Shown: positions 8,888-17,460 of the stretch, in pieces
How the letters are laid out: every line of letters begins with the position of its first letter
How positions within the stretch are numbered: the first letter of the stretch is position 1
Source: Bacterioplanes sanyensis
GTDB lineage: Bacteria; Pseudomonadota; Gammaproteobacteria; Pseudomonadales; Oceanobacteraceae
NCBI RefSeq assembly: GCF_014652515.1
Contig: NZ_BMYY01000007.1
Location: 30,307-94,306 of the forward strand
Direction of reading: 5' to 3'
Length of the DNA stretch: 64,000 nucleotides
The notes under the pieces: model-generated
Seen by the model: the letters and a program-made list of their open reading frames with translations, nothing else
The model's database searches: none
Told to the model about the DNA's origin: nothing
Made by a program: the position numbers and the translations under genes

Positions 8888-10576
8888 CTAGCCATCGTCT
8901 CCTATCTGCACCTGATTGCGACCGTTCTCTTTGGCTTTGTAAAGCGCCTTATCAGCACGGTCGAACACACTCTCGGGCTCTTCCATGGCACCAAACTCAG
9001 CAATGCCAAACGACATGGTGATGGGCACCGGCTGCTTCTTAAAATGAAACGGCGCTTTTTCTATCGCCTGGCGCAGCTTTTCAGTGGCGACCATGGCCTC
9101 GCTGGCGTTGGTCTCTGGCATCAAAATGACAAACTCTTCACCGCCGTAGCGGGCGATAAAGTCGACGTCGCGCAGGTATTTGCGCATGGCTCGCGCCAGT
9201 AACTGCAATACCTTGTCCCCCGCTAAGTGACCGTAGTTATCATTGATGGACTTGAAGTGATCGACGTCCGCAATCGCCAGGGTCAGCGCACCGCCGTAGC
9301 GCGTGCGCCGCTTTAATTCTTGGTCTAGCCGCAAGGCGTAGGCCTCGCGGTTTGGCAGGCCGGTCAAGCCATCGTGAGTGGCGCGGCGTTTTTGCTCTTC
9401 GATGACTTTGCGTGCCGCCGAGGCTTCTTTCTCCATTTCATCGAGCCGGTTTTGCAGCATTTCTAACTTGGCAGCTAAGCGTTGCTCGCGCTCGCTCTCG
9501 TCCTCTTGATACTTTTCCATCGCGCGCACGATCAACGTTAAATGCTCACGCACACTGGAACCCAGCTCACCAAGGTCGCGAGAACCGGTGACCACCGAGC
9601 GAATATCGGCAATTTGATCACGCACTAAGCCGTCTAGGTCTTGGCGGGCGCGCTCACGCTCAGCCTGCCCTGTGTGAGCGTCGGTCACCAGCAGCTGAAT
9701 GGCGCGCAGGCGCTCATCTAGGTTGGATAAGAAGCGCTCAAACTCCTGTTGGCCACTGCCCAAACAATCAATCAGTAGCTCTGCAGTATCCTCTAGCAGC
9801 GGCACCAGCTCGTACCAGTTAAGGCCTTTGCTCAACCGAGCTTGCAGGTCATTGGCGGAGGTATTTAGCCGCTCGGGGATCACCAGCTGAGACAGCAAAC
9901 TCAACAGCGTTTGCGATACTTCTTCGGCAATATGAGAAAAGCCCGGCTCTCCCTCTTGGTGCTGAGCAACATCGGTTGCCTGATCTAGCTGAATGGGCGC
10001 AGCGGACAGCACACTCTGGGAGGCCTCTTGTTGCTCCTCCTGCCCTTCTTGCGAGCGAGGCGCAAACCAGCGCTGCCACCATTTGGTTTTACTTTCTTCT
10101 TGGCCCTCCAGGGTCGCAAGCTCGCCGAGGATTTGCACCCAAGCTTGTAGCTGGTTGATGTAACCTGACCAGTTTTGCAACTCAGATTGTGCCTGCTTAC
10201 GCACTTCTTTGATGCGTCGCAATAGCGGCTTGGGAAGTGGGCAATCGGCCAGCTTCTTAGCAACATCGGACAGCTCGCCCAGTAAAACTTCGGCCTGAGC
10301 CGCGTTTTGATCTTCAAAACGCCGTACCGCACGCTCAAGGTCAGACATGGTTTTTTCCATGCCGTGAGCGCCCGGCTTGAGCGCCTCGCGCAAATGCCCT
10401 AGAGCGGCATCAACGCTGGACTCCTGCCCTTCAGCCAATAAAGACACCATGACCAATGCACGCCGCAGCTGGTCTTGGTTTTCTTCGCTGCTGTGCTTGA
10501 GCTGCTCGTGGCTTTCCACCAGATCAAGATATTTGTCTCGCCAGCGACGGGCGGAATCTCCCGCTTCTGCAGCCAT
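8888..10576 (-). CDS. Diguanylate cyclase with long N-terminal coiled-coil region
   Basis: 562 residues. The last ~165 residues form a GGDEF domain with an intact active site YGGEEF near residue 475 and an I-site RDVD five residues upstream, so it should make cyclic di-GMP and be product-inhibited. The first ~390 residues have no predicted membrane segment and are rich in Gln/Glu/Ala heptad-like runs (RWRDKYLDLVESHEQLK; EREQRLAAKLEMLQNRLDEMEKEAS), suggesting cytoplasmic coiled-coil signalling or oligomerisation. Similar long soluble cyclases occur in Pseudomonas and Marinobacter. The protein is transcribed alone between the nuclease-fold gene and glmR. Confidence 0.9.
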   Translation of the reverse strand: MAAEAGDSARRWRDKYLDLVESHEQLKHSSEENQDQLRRALVMVSLLAEGQESSVDAALGHLREALKPGAHGMEKTMSDLERAVRRFEDQNAAQAEVLLGELSDVAKKLADCPLPKPLLRRIKEVRKQAQSELQNWSGYINQLQAWVQILGELATLEGQEESKTKWWQRWFAPRSQEGQEEQQEASQSVLSAAPIQLDQATDVAQHQEGEPGFSHIAEEVSQTLLSLLSQLVIPERLNTSANDLQARLSKGLNWYELVPLLEDTAELLIDCLGSGQQEFERFLSNLDERLRAIQLLVTDAHTGQAERERARQDLDGLVRDQIADIRSVVTGSRDLGELGSSVREHLTLIVRAMEKYQEDESEREQRLAAKLEMLQNRLDEMEKEASAARKVIEEQKRRATHDGLTGLPNREAYALRLDQELKRRTRYGGALTLAIADVDHFKSINDNYGHLAGDKVLQLLARAMRKYLRDVDFIARYGGEEFVILMPETNASEAMVATEKLRQAIEKAPFHFKKQPVPITMSFGIAEFGAMEEPESVFDRADKALYKAKENGRNQVQIGDDG

Positions 10577-10749
10577 AGCCTTCCCCTTGGGTGTTTAATG
10601 CCAGCCTCATTATAGGTAAGTCTGAACTTGATGATGTGATGAGTGTTCTTCTAAACAACTCAGTCTCTGCTCAAGTGCAACAAGCATTTAGAAATAAGAA
10701 ATGGCCACGCCAAAGCTGTTGTAAAGGCCTGACGCCTACGCAGGTCGAA
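10577..10749. other. Short intergenic region, nothing recognised
   Basis: About 170 bases between the cyclase start and the end of the nuclease-fold gene. It contains the cyclase promoter region. I see no strong hairpin, repeat or convincing reading frame here; a plus-strand frame starting at 10591 runs into the neighbouring gene and has no ribosome binding site. Confidence 0.4.
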
Positions 10750-11580
10750 CTACCCAGAGCTTGCCAAGGAGATTTCAGCCGCAACGGGCAAATGATCAGA
10801 AAGCGGGTGCTGGAGGGTCGCCAAACGCTCCAGTACCAGTTGCTCGCTGACAAATATATGGTCTAAGCCGCGCAATGGCCGCCAGCTGGGGTAGGTAGGC
10901 AAAGCCTGGGTCAATGGCTGCAGGCGCAGCTGTTTGAGCGGGCTGTGTTGCAATAAAACGTCCGCTTCCTGATTTAAATCGCCCATGATGATCAAGTGTT
11001 TTGCGTCCGCGACTTGGCGCACTAGAAAATCCAGCTGCGCAAACTGCGTTCGCTTGCCCAGCGCCAAATGCGTTACCGCCACGGTCACCTGCTGGTTATG
11101 CAACGGCAACTGCGCAATCATCAGCCCACGGCCGGGCAGCGCTCCGGGCAAAGCATGGCGATTGAGTTGCTGCACAGGCAAACGACTGAGCAAGCCATTG
11201 CTGTGCTGCGCTAATGCCCCTAGATTGCGATTTACTTGCTGATACCAATGAGGGAAGTCGGCTAACCGTGCTAAGTGCTCGACCTGATTGATGCGTCGAC
11301 TGCGCCAGCTACCGGCATCGGCCTCTTGCAAAGCGACCACATCAAAGGGCTGAATCAACTCGACGATGTCGACCAGAGCTTGCTGCCGCTGTGCACTGGG
11401 TAATAAGTGCTGCCAGCTTTTAAGCAGATAGTCATGGTAACCGCGGGTGCGAATGCCGACCTGCATATTGAAGGTCAGCAGTCGCAAGGAATGCTCGCTG
11501 GCGGACGCTGCCGCCAGGAAGTCCTGCAGTGAGCGATACACTGCAGGGCAGGAGTTAGAGCGCACTGCGCTCCTGATCAA
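10750..11580 (-). CDS. Endonuclease/exonuclease/phosphatase-fold protein
   Basis: 276 residues with the motif set of the EEP superfamily: LTFNMQVG near residue 38, ALQEAD (metal-binding Glu), MGDLNQEAD, LDHIFVS and the catalytic SDHLPV near the C-terminus. These enzymes cleave phosphodiester bonds in DNA, RNA or lipids using a divalent metal; substrate here is unknown. No signal peptide is obvious, although the first 30 residues lack similarity and the true start may be slightly later. Its start overlaps the 3' end of dsbA by 26 bases on the same strand, indicating translational coupling. Confidence 0.8.
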   Translation of the reverse strand: MIRSAVRSNSCPAVYRSLQDFLAAASASEHSLRLLTFNMQVGIRTRGYHDYLLKSWQHLLPSAQRQQALVDIVELIQPFDVVALQEADAGSWRSRRINQVEHLARLADFPHWYQQVNRNLGALAQHSNGLLSRLPVQQLNRHALPGALPGRGLMIAQLPLHNQQVTVAVTHLALGKRTQFAQLDFLVRQVADAKHLIIMGDLNQEADVLLQHSPLKQLRLQPLTQALPTYPSWRPLRGLDHIFVSEQLVLERLATLQHPLSDHLPVAAEISLASSG

Positions 11581-12187
11581 TCAAATGATCGACCACTTCC
11601 AACATCGCTTTCTGGCTGCCGGCTTGCTGTGCCGTAACAATATATTTGCCCTGCACGATTAATGCTGGCACACCGCTAATTTTGAACGCGCGAATGCGCT
11701 GATCGGCGTTTTTCATACGGCTTTTCACCGTAAAGGAGTCATACGCTTTGTCGAAGTCTTCAGCGCTGACACCGGCTTTTTCAACCAAGAAGTCGCGCTG
11801 ATCGTCTTTGTCCAACAGACGCTTACCGCCCACATTGATGGCATTAAAGATGTCTTCATGCACTTGATCCAGAACGCCCAACACATCCGCGACATGATAC
11901 AACTGCGCATGCACCACCCACTGACGACCGAACATGGCCGGAACACCGGTAAACTGCACGTCGTCGGCTAGTTGCTTCTTCCAGGGCGACAAGACGCTCT
12001 CTAAGTGGAAGCAATGAGGGCAGCCATACCAGAAGGCTTCTTCCACATGGATTTTACCGTTTTGCTGCACCGGCACGGGTTCGTCCAATACCGTATAGTG
12101 CTTGCCTGCTTCATAGTCTGCTGCCTGAGCAGACATTGCTACTGTTGCCAGGGTCGCCAGCAACCATACTTTAATTCGAGATAACAT
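11555..12187 (-). CDS. dsbA: Thiol:disulfide interchange protein DsbA
   Basis: 210 residues; signal peptide to about residue 22 (VAMSAQA). The active site FWYGCPHCFHLE has Cys56 and Cys59 with the CPHC sequence of oxidising DsbA proteins, and the cis-Pro loop (SGVPALIVQGKY) lies near residue 170. The enzyme introduces disulfides into exported proteins in the periplasm. It is followed by the EEP gene (overlapping) and preceded by two cytochrome c genes, the same dsbA/cytochrome c4/c5 grouping next to engB and polA that is found in Pseudomonas. Confidence 0.95.
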   Translation of the reverse strand: MLSRIKVWLLATLATVAMSAQAADYEAGKHYTVLDEPVPVQQNGKIHVEEAFWYGCPHCFHLESVLSPWKKQLADDVQFTGVPAMFGRQWVVHAQLYHVADVLGVLDQVHEDIFNAINVGGKRLLDKDDQRDFLVEKAGVSAEDFDKAYDSFTVKSRMKNADQRIRAFKISGVPALIVQGKYIVTAQQAGSQKAMLEVVDHLIDQERSAL

Positions 12188-12300
12188 CCCTAAACTCCAG
12201 CCTTAATTGATCAAGTAAAGACAGAGCGCATTGTTGCACAAAGGTTCCACAGCGCCCACAGAGGTGGCGCAAAGAAACGCAAGTACACCTTTGAGACATA

Positions 12301-12326
12301 AAAAAAGCGACCGAAGTCGCTTTTTT
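12301..12326 (-). terminator. Rho-independent terminator after cytochrome c4 gene
   Basis: Stem GCGAC/GTCGC extended by A6/T6, loop of four bases (TTCG on the minus strand), followed by a T run on the minus strand 12 bases beyond the cytochrome c4 stop codon. The A/T symmetry would also let it act in the other direction. Confidence 0.85.
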
Positions 12327-12337
12327 AACTGGTGCGC

Positions 12338-12937
12338 TTAGCGCAGACCCTGAATGTACGATGAAACCGCTTCGATTTCTTTATCGTGCATGCGCTCTGC
12401 GATCATACGCATCATCGCCGCTTGGTCGTTGTTGCGCTCACCTGAGCTGAAGTTATGCAGCTGCAGGGCCGTGTACTGATCGTGCTGACCGGCCAGACGC
12501 GGGAAGCCAGCCAGCTCCATGCCGCTACCATCCGGCAAGTGACATGCCTGACAAGCAGGAATGCCTTTTTCTTCAATACCAGCACGGAAAATACGCTCAC
12601 CTAAATCAACCAACTCTTCTTTTGCACCGCCACTGGTAGGCGTTTGCTCAGCGAAGTAGGCGGCCAGATCAGCAATATTTTCGTCCGTCAGGTTCGTCAC
12701 AAACGGCTGCATGGTCGGGACCGGACGAACACCGTCACGAATTTCGGTGATCTGCTTGATTAGGTAGCGCTCACCCTGGCCAGCGATTTTAGGGAAGGCT
12801 GGCGAGGGGCTGTTGCCGTCAGCACCATGGCAAGCGGCACAGGTAGCAGACAACGCTTTCCCGGCTTCAGCATCACCAGCGTGAGCCACGGACACCAGTC
12901 CGGCAGAAACTATCAGGCTAATCAACAGGTTTTTCAT
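12338..12937 (-). CDS. Dihaem cytochrome c4
   Basis: 199 residues with a Sec signal peptide (to AHA near residue 20) and two haem c motifs: CAACH (Cys33, Cys36, His37) and CQACH near residue 136, each followed by its own class I cytochrome c fold with Met ligands (PTMQPFV; AAMMRMIAE). This is the two-domain layout of cytochrome c4, a periplasmic electron carrier that delivers electrons to terminal oxidases. It lies 32 bases after a cytochrome c5 gene on the same strand and ends at a strong terminator. Confidence 0.92.
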   Translation of the reverse strand: MKNLLISLIVSAGLVSVAHAGDAEAGKALSATCAACHGADGNSPSPAFPKIAGQGERYLIKQITEIRDGVRPVPTMQPFVTNLTDENIADLAAYFAEQTPTSGGAKEELVDLGERIFRAGIEEKGIPACQACHLPDGSGMELAGFPRLAGQHDQYTALQLHNFSSGERNNDQAAMMRMIAERMHDKEIEAVSSYIQGLR

Positions 12938-12969
12938 CGTCAGATCCAGGTTGTAAGTGAATTCTTCTG

Positions 12970-13272
12970 TTATTTCGGCGCAGCCATGTAGTTGATCAGC
13001 TGCTGATACTGCTCAGGCGTACAGTCCATGCACAAACCGCGCGGTGGCATGGCGCCTTTGCCGTTGGTGACGCTGGCTACAAGCGTGTCCATGCCTAGCG
13101 CCAAGCGTGGCTCCCAAGCAGCCGGATCAAAGGATTTTGGAGCACCGGCAACACCAGCAGCATGACATGCAGCACACGCCTGCTTGTACTTGGCATCCAC
13201 ATCAAAGGCCTGCACATTGGCGCTTAGGGCGGCAGCTGACAGGGCCGCTATCACAGTTAATTTTTTCATCAT
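12970..13272 (-). CDS. Cytochrome c5 family protein
   Basis: The open frame extends upstream, but the ATG pair at 13272/13269 starts a typical signal peptide (MMKKLTVIAALSAAALSANVQA). The mature protein has one haem motif CAACH (Cys33, Cys36, His37), Met within MPPRG, and the CMDC pair near the C-terminus that distinguishes cytochrome c5. It is a small periplasmic electron-transfer protein, about 100 residues. Located directly upstream of cytochrome c4 and divergent from engB, with ~138 bases of shared promoter region. Confidence 0.9.
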   Translation of the reverse strand: MMKKLTVIAALSAAALSANVQAFDVDAKYKQACAACHAAGVAGAPKSFDPAAWEPRLALGMDTLVASVTNGKGAMPPRGLCMDCTPEQYQQLINYMAAPK

Positions 13273-13410
13273 TGTGAGTCTCTCTCTGCTCAATTTTCGG
13301 AGTTGAAAATAGCGTCGCCTCGAACTCAGCGCTCTGTGATAGACTAGGAGCGTCATCCAAAGGCCCGCCATTATAAACATTAACTACCACACGGTCATTA
13401 CGTTTACCCC

Positions 13411-14079
13411 ATGTCAAAGCCGGATTCATTGACTTATACCAACACCCACTTCGAAATGAGCGCAGCCCGTCTGAGCCAATGCCCTATGGACATTCAACGC
13501 GAGGTGGCGTTCGCTGGCCGTTCTAATGCGGGTAAGTCTAGCGCCTTGAACTGTTTGACCGGCAATAAAAAACTGGCGCGCACCAGTAAAACGCCCGGCC
13601 GCACTCAGTTGATTAACTTTTTTCGCATTGCCGACACCCCGCTGGCGCTGGTCGACCTGCCAGGCTATGGCTACGCCAAGGTGCCCGTCGCCAAGAAAAA
13701 CGAATGGCAAAAGGAGCTGGGCTTTTATCTGGATAAGCGCGAGTCGCTGGTCGGTCTGGTGCTGCTGATGGACATCCGTCATCCACTGAAAGAGTTTGAC
13801 GTCGCCATGCTGGATTGGGCCACCGGCGCCAATATGCCGGTGCATGTCCTACTGACCAAGGCCGATAAGCTCAAGCGCGGCCCGGCACAAGCAGCCCTAT
13901 TGCAAGTAAAAAAGGCGCTAAAGAGCTATAACACGCCAATGACGGCGCAGACCTTTTCTTCGCAATCCGGCGATGGCCTGAAACTGCTGCAGCAAACCCT
14001 GAATGGCTGGCTGCTGGCGGACGACGAAGGCGAAGACGACGACTTCATTCCCCCGCTGCCGGACCATCTACTGGATTGA
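13411..14079 (+). CDS. engB: Ribosome-biogenesis GTPase EngB/YihA
   Basis: 222 residues with all GTPase motifs: G1 GRSNAGKS near residue 36, G2 TPGRTQ, G3 DLPGYGYAKV, G4 LLTKADK and G5 SSQSGDG. EngB assists assembly of the large ribosomal subunit and is usually essential. The acidic tail (DDEGEDDDFIPPLPDHLLD) is an ordinary variant. It faces polA, the classical engB-polA arrangement that brackets a small RNA in enterics (Spot 42) and Pseudomonas (ErsA). Confidence 0.95.
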   Translation: MSKPDSLTYTNTHFEMSAARLSQCPMDIQREVAFAGRSNAGKSSALNCLTGNKKLARTSKTPGRTQLINFFRIADTPLALVDLPGYGYAKVPVAKKNEWQKELGFYLDKRESLVGLVLLMDIRHPLKEFDVAMLDWATGANMPVHVLLTKADKLKRGPAQAALLQVKKALKSYNTPMTAQTFSSQSGDGLKLLQQTLNGWLLADDEGEDDDFIPPLPDHLLD

Positions 14080-14169
14080 TCGTTTTTCAAACAAAGTCAG
14101 CTAACGATCCTGCGACATTCTGATTTTCTATCATTTGCGGCCACGCTTCTGGCCGCATTGTCTATATTG

Positions 14170-14305
14170 GAAATATGCCCATCGGGCATGTTGAAAAGCC
14201 GTTTTTTATTCTCTCTTGGTTCCATGAAGTAGTTGTACCTTCGGTCTTCCCCAATGACCCGAAGTTGACCCGGTCGCTCCCCCAATGGCGCCCGGGTCTT
14301 TTTTT
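14170..14305 (+). ncRNA. Candidate small regulatory RNA in the engB-polA gap (Spot42/ErsA position)
   Basis: The engB-polA gap holds a strong terminator (GACCCGG/CCGGGTC plus T7, 14267-14305) that belongs to neither gene: engB stops 190 bases upstream and polA points the other way, ending at 14329. An upstream hairpin CTTCGG/CCGAAG (14239-14264) exposes TCTTCCCCAATGAC, and the terminator loop exposes TCGCTCCCCCAATGGCG; both carry CCCCAATG. Spot 42 and ErsA lie between the same two genes, so a trans-acting RNA is likely. The 5' end is uncertain (somewhere in 14160-14215); a TATATT at 14163-14168 is one possible -10. C-rich loops could pair with G-rich ribosome binding sites. Confidence 0.6.
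14267..14305 (+). terminator. Rho-independent terminator of the engB-polA intergenic RNA
   Basis: 7-bp GC-rich stem GACCCGG (14267-14273) / CCGGGTC (14292-14298), an 18-base loop, then seven T residues (14299-14305). It is oriented on the plus strand just before the convergent polA end. Confidence 0.85.
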
Positions 14306-14328
14306 ATCCACACCGAAATGCAGCCCTA

Positions 14329-17055
14329 TCAGTGCGCTTGCTGCCAGTTATCGCCAATGCCTGCTTCCACCAGCAGCGGTACTTTCAGCTCAGCGGCATC
14401 TTGCATTTGCTGCTTCAATGCTTCAGCCAAAGCCTCAGCCTGCTCGGCTTTGACTTCCAGTATCAATTCATCGTGCACCTGCATGATCAGGCGGGCATCA
14501 AAACCTGAGTCCGGCAGCCACTGGTGCACCGCCACCATGGCACGTTTGATGATGTCGGCAGCACTGCCCTGCATAGGGGCATTAATGGCGGTGCGCTCAG
14601 CGTGTTGGCGACGACCGACATTGCGCGAGCGAATGTCTGGCAAATACAAACGGCGGCCAAAGATGGTTTCAACATAACCCTGCTCTTTGGCCTGCTCGCG
14701 GGTGTTGTCCATGTAGTGGCGCACCCCCGGATAGCGTTCAAAGTACAAATCAACATACTGCTGTGCTTCGCTGCGACTGATACCTAGCTGACGCGCCAGG
14801 CCAAAGGCCGACATGCCATAAATCAGGCCAAAGTTAATGGCTTTGGCGCTGCGACGTTGGTTATCGCTGACCTCAGCTTCCGTTACTTCAAATACCTCGG
14901 CAGCGGTGGCACGGTGCACATCGCGTCCTTCGGCAAAGGCATTGAGCAGGCCGTCGTCGCCCGATAAATGCGCCATGATGCGCAGTTCAATCTGGCTGTA
15001 ATCCGCTGCGACCAACTTGTAACCCTGTGGCGCAACAAAGGCTTCGCGAATGCGGCGGCCTTCATCCGAGCGAATGGGAATGTTCTGTAGATTCGGATCA
15101 CTCGACGATAACCGCCCAGTAGCCGTCACCGCTTGATGATAAGAGGTGTGCACACGATTGCTGTCGGCAAAGGTCATGCTGGGCAATTTGTCGGTGTAAG
15201 TGCTTTTGAGCTTGGCCAGCCCGCGGTGCTCCATAATCAAGCGCGGTAGCTCATATTCCTCTGCCAGCTGCGCCAGCACTTCTTCTGCCGTTGATGGCGC
15301 GCCTTTGGGCGTCTTCTTAACCACGGGCAGCTTTTGCTTTTCAAACAAAATAGTGCCGAGCTGTTTGGGCGAGCTGAGGTTAAACACTTCACCCGCTTCG
15401 TTGTGCGCTTGCTGCTCCAGCTGCGCTAAGCGCTGCTCAATGGTTTGGCTTTGCTGATGCAGTAAGTCCGGGTCAATCAAGGCGCCGGTTTCTTCCATTT
15501 CACACAACACCGGCATGACCGGCATTTCGATGTCGGTAAAGACGCTTTTTAACGCCGGCTGTTGCTCTAACTTGGCCCACAGTAACTGGTGCAGGCGCAG
15601 GGTAATGTCGGCGTCTTCGGCGGCATAGGGGCCGGCTTGCTCGATGTCGATTTGATTGAAGGTTTTTTGCTTAGCGCCTTTGCCCGCAATGTCTTCAAAG
15701 CTGGTGCACTTATGGCCTAAGTATTTGAGCGCCAGGCTGTCCATATCATGACGGGTCGCGACGGAGTCCAGCACGTAGGATTCCAGCTGGGTATCAAACG
15801 CCACACCGCGCAACTGAATGCCGTGGTTGGCCAATACGTGCATATCGTATTTCATATGCTGACCGACTTTTTTCAGCTGCGGGTCTTCCAACAGCGGCTT
15901 GATCTGTGCCAACACGGCATCACAGTCGAGCTGCTCGGGAGCGCCTTCGTAATCGTGCGCCAGCGGTACATAAGCCGCTTTGCCGGGCTCAACGGCAAAC
16001 GACACCCCCACAATGCGGGCCTGCTTGTAATTGAGAGAGGTGGTTTCGGTATCGAAGGCAAACAGCTCGCTGGCCTTGAGGCGCTCCAGCCAAGCATCCA
16101 GCTCGGTTTGAGCAAAGATAATGTCGTACTGGGTTTCAATAGCAATGGGGGTGGCTTCTTCTTCGCCAGCATCCGTTACGCTTTGTTGAGCGCTCAGCTC
16201 AGCTATCCAGGCTTTAAACTCCAATTGCTTGAACCAGTCCAACAGCGCTGCTTCGTCCTGTGGCTGGCTATGCAATTCAGTCAGGCCATGCTGCAGCTCG
16301 ACATCGCACTTAATGGTGGCCAGCTCTTTCGATAAAAACGCCTGTTCTTTGTGCTCTTCGAGTTTCGGCGCCAGGGTTTTGGCACCGCGAAAATCGAGGG
16401 TTTTCACGTCATCTAGGCGCTCATAGACCGACTCCAAACTGCCTAGGCCAGCAATGAGGCCAACCGCCGTTTTTTCGCCGACTTTAGGCACGCCCGGAAT
16501 GTTATCGACCTTATCGCCCATCAAAGCCAGGTAGTCGACGATGTGCTCCGGTGGAATGCCAAACTTTTCCTTCACCCCATCCACGTCCATAAAGGTGTCG
16601 GTCATGGTGTTGATCAGTGAAACGTGCGCATTCACCAGTTGCGCCATGTCTTTATCGCCAGTGGAGATAATCACATCTTGCTGATGCTCTAACGCTTGGC
16701 TAGCCAGAGTGCCAATGACGTCGTCGGCTTCGACCCCGTCTTCAATCAACAGCGGCAAGCCCATGGCGCGAATAATTTGGTGAATCGGCTCAATTTGCTC
16801 GCGCAGCTCTTCCGGCATGGGTGGCCGGTGCGCCTTGTACTCCGGGTAAATGTCATTGCGAAAGGTTTTGCCCTTGGCATCGAACACCACCACCAGCTGT
16901 GAACCTGGGTAGTCCTTTTGCAGGCGCTTGATCATGCTGATAACGCCCTTGACCGCATTGGTATGCAGACCGGAGGAGTTGGTGAGCAGAGGGATGGCAT
17001 GAAAGGCCCGGAACAAATAGGAAGAGCCATCAACAAGAATCACTGGGTGCGACAT
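14329..17055 (-). CDS. polA: DNA polymerase I
   Basis: 908 residues, three domains in order. The N-terminal 5'-3' exonuclease (ILVDGSSYLFRAFHA, GDKDMAQL, GVPKVGEKTA) spans about 1-290. The 3'-5' proofreading domain starts near 330 and keeps the DTE metal motif (FAFDTETTSLNY), so proofreading should be active. The family A polymerase domain runs from about 530 to the end (DPNLQNIPIRS, AADYSQIELRI, RRSAKAINFGLIYGMSAFGL, MQVHDELILEV). The enzyme removes RNA primers and fills repair gaps. It converges on the small-RNA terminator and is divergent from the DUF2782 gene. Confidence 0.98.
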   Translation of the reverse strand: MSHPVILVDGSSYLFRAFHAIPLLTNSSGLHTNAVKGVISMIKRLQKDYPGSQLVVVFDAKGKTFRNDIYPEYKAHRPPMPEELREQIEPIHQIIRAMGLPLLIEDGVEADDVIGTLASQALEHQQDVIISTGDKDMAQLVNAHVSLINTMTDTFMDVDGVKEKFGIPPEHIVDYLALMGDKVDNIPGVPKVGEKTAVGLIAGLGSLESVYERLDDVKTLDFRGAKTLAPKLEEHKEQAFLSKELATIKCDVELQHGLTELHSQPQDEAALLDWFKQLEFKAWIAELSAQQSVTDAGEEEATPIAIETQYDIIFAQTELDAWLERLKASELFAFDTETTSLNYKQARIVGVSFAVEPGKAAYVPLAHDYEGAPEQLDCDAVLAQIKPLLEDPQLKKVGQHMKYDMHVLANHGIQLRGVAFDTQLESYVLDSVATRHDMDSLALKYLGHKCTSFEDIAGKGAKQKTFNQIDIEQAGPYAAEDADITLRLHQLLWAKLEQQPALKSVFTDIEMPVMPVLCEMEETGALIDPDLLHQQSQTIEQRLAQLEQQAHNEAGEVFNLSSPKQLGTILFEKQKLPVVKKTPKGAPSTAEEVLAQLAEEYELPRLIMEHRGLAKLKSTYTDKLPSMTFADSNRVHTSYHQAVTATGRLSSSDPNLQNIPIRSDEGRRIREAFVAPQGYKLVAADYSQIELRIMAHLSGDDGLLNAFAEGRDVHRATAAEVFEVTEAEVSDNQRRSAKAINFGLIYGMSAFGLARQLGISRSEAQQYVDLYFERYPGVRHYMDNTREQAKEQGYVETIFGRRLYLPDIRSRNVGRRQHAERTAINAPMQGSAADIIKRAMVAVHQWLPDSGFDARLIMQVHDELILEVKAEQAEALAEALKQQMQDAAELKVPLLVEAGIGDNWQQAH

Positions 17056-17151
17056 GGAAGCGTTAGTCCTTGCGGCGAAAACTGGGGTTAAGCGGCGTTA
17101 CGTCGTACAATGCATTGGTACCACGACCACGAACATGAGGCGCAGTCTACC

Positions 17152-17421
17152 ATGAAGCATTTTCTCCGTCTGATTACCCTGGCTGCGCTGCTGCCACTGA
17201 CTGCCAGCGCCGCACCGGGCGATGAAACCGTAGTGATTCGCAACGATGGCGACAAAACATTCTACGAATATCGCGTCAATGGCAAGATCACCGAGATCAA
17301 GGTCGTGCCCGAAGTCGGCAAGCCCTATTACCTGGTGCCCGACCAAAATGCTGATGGCGACTTTGTGCGCCGCGACCACCCTGAAATTCAGGCCCCCAAG
17401 TGGGTGATCTTTCGCTGGTAA
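17152..17421 (+). CDS. DUF2782 family secreted protein
   Basis: The frame is open from 17110 but the ATG at 17152 begins a signal peptide (MKHFLRLITLAALLPLTASAAPG), giving 89 residues. The mature part contains EYRVNGKITEIKVVPEVGKPYYLVP and ends APKWVIFRW, the DUF2782 pattern; the family is nearly always found between polA and thrB in Pseudomonas relatives, exactly as here. Function is unknown; likely periplasmic. It lies 39 bases upstream of thrB and is probably co-transcribed. Confidence 0.85.
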   Translation: MKHFLRLITLAALLPLTASAAPGDETVVIRNDGDKTFYEYRVNGKITEIKVVPEVGKPYYLVPDQNADGDFVRRDHPEIQAPKWVIFRW

Positions 17422-17460
17422 GCCAGCAACGCCTTTGTTTAGCCGCAATTAAGAGCAGTT

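Noticed and set aside
10591..10866. 91-codon plus-strand frame before the nuclease-fold gene
   Set aside because: More than a third overlaps the opposite-strand gene, no ribosome site and no recognisable protein.
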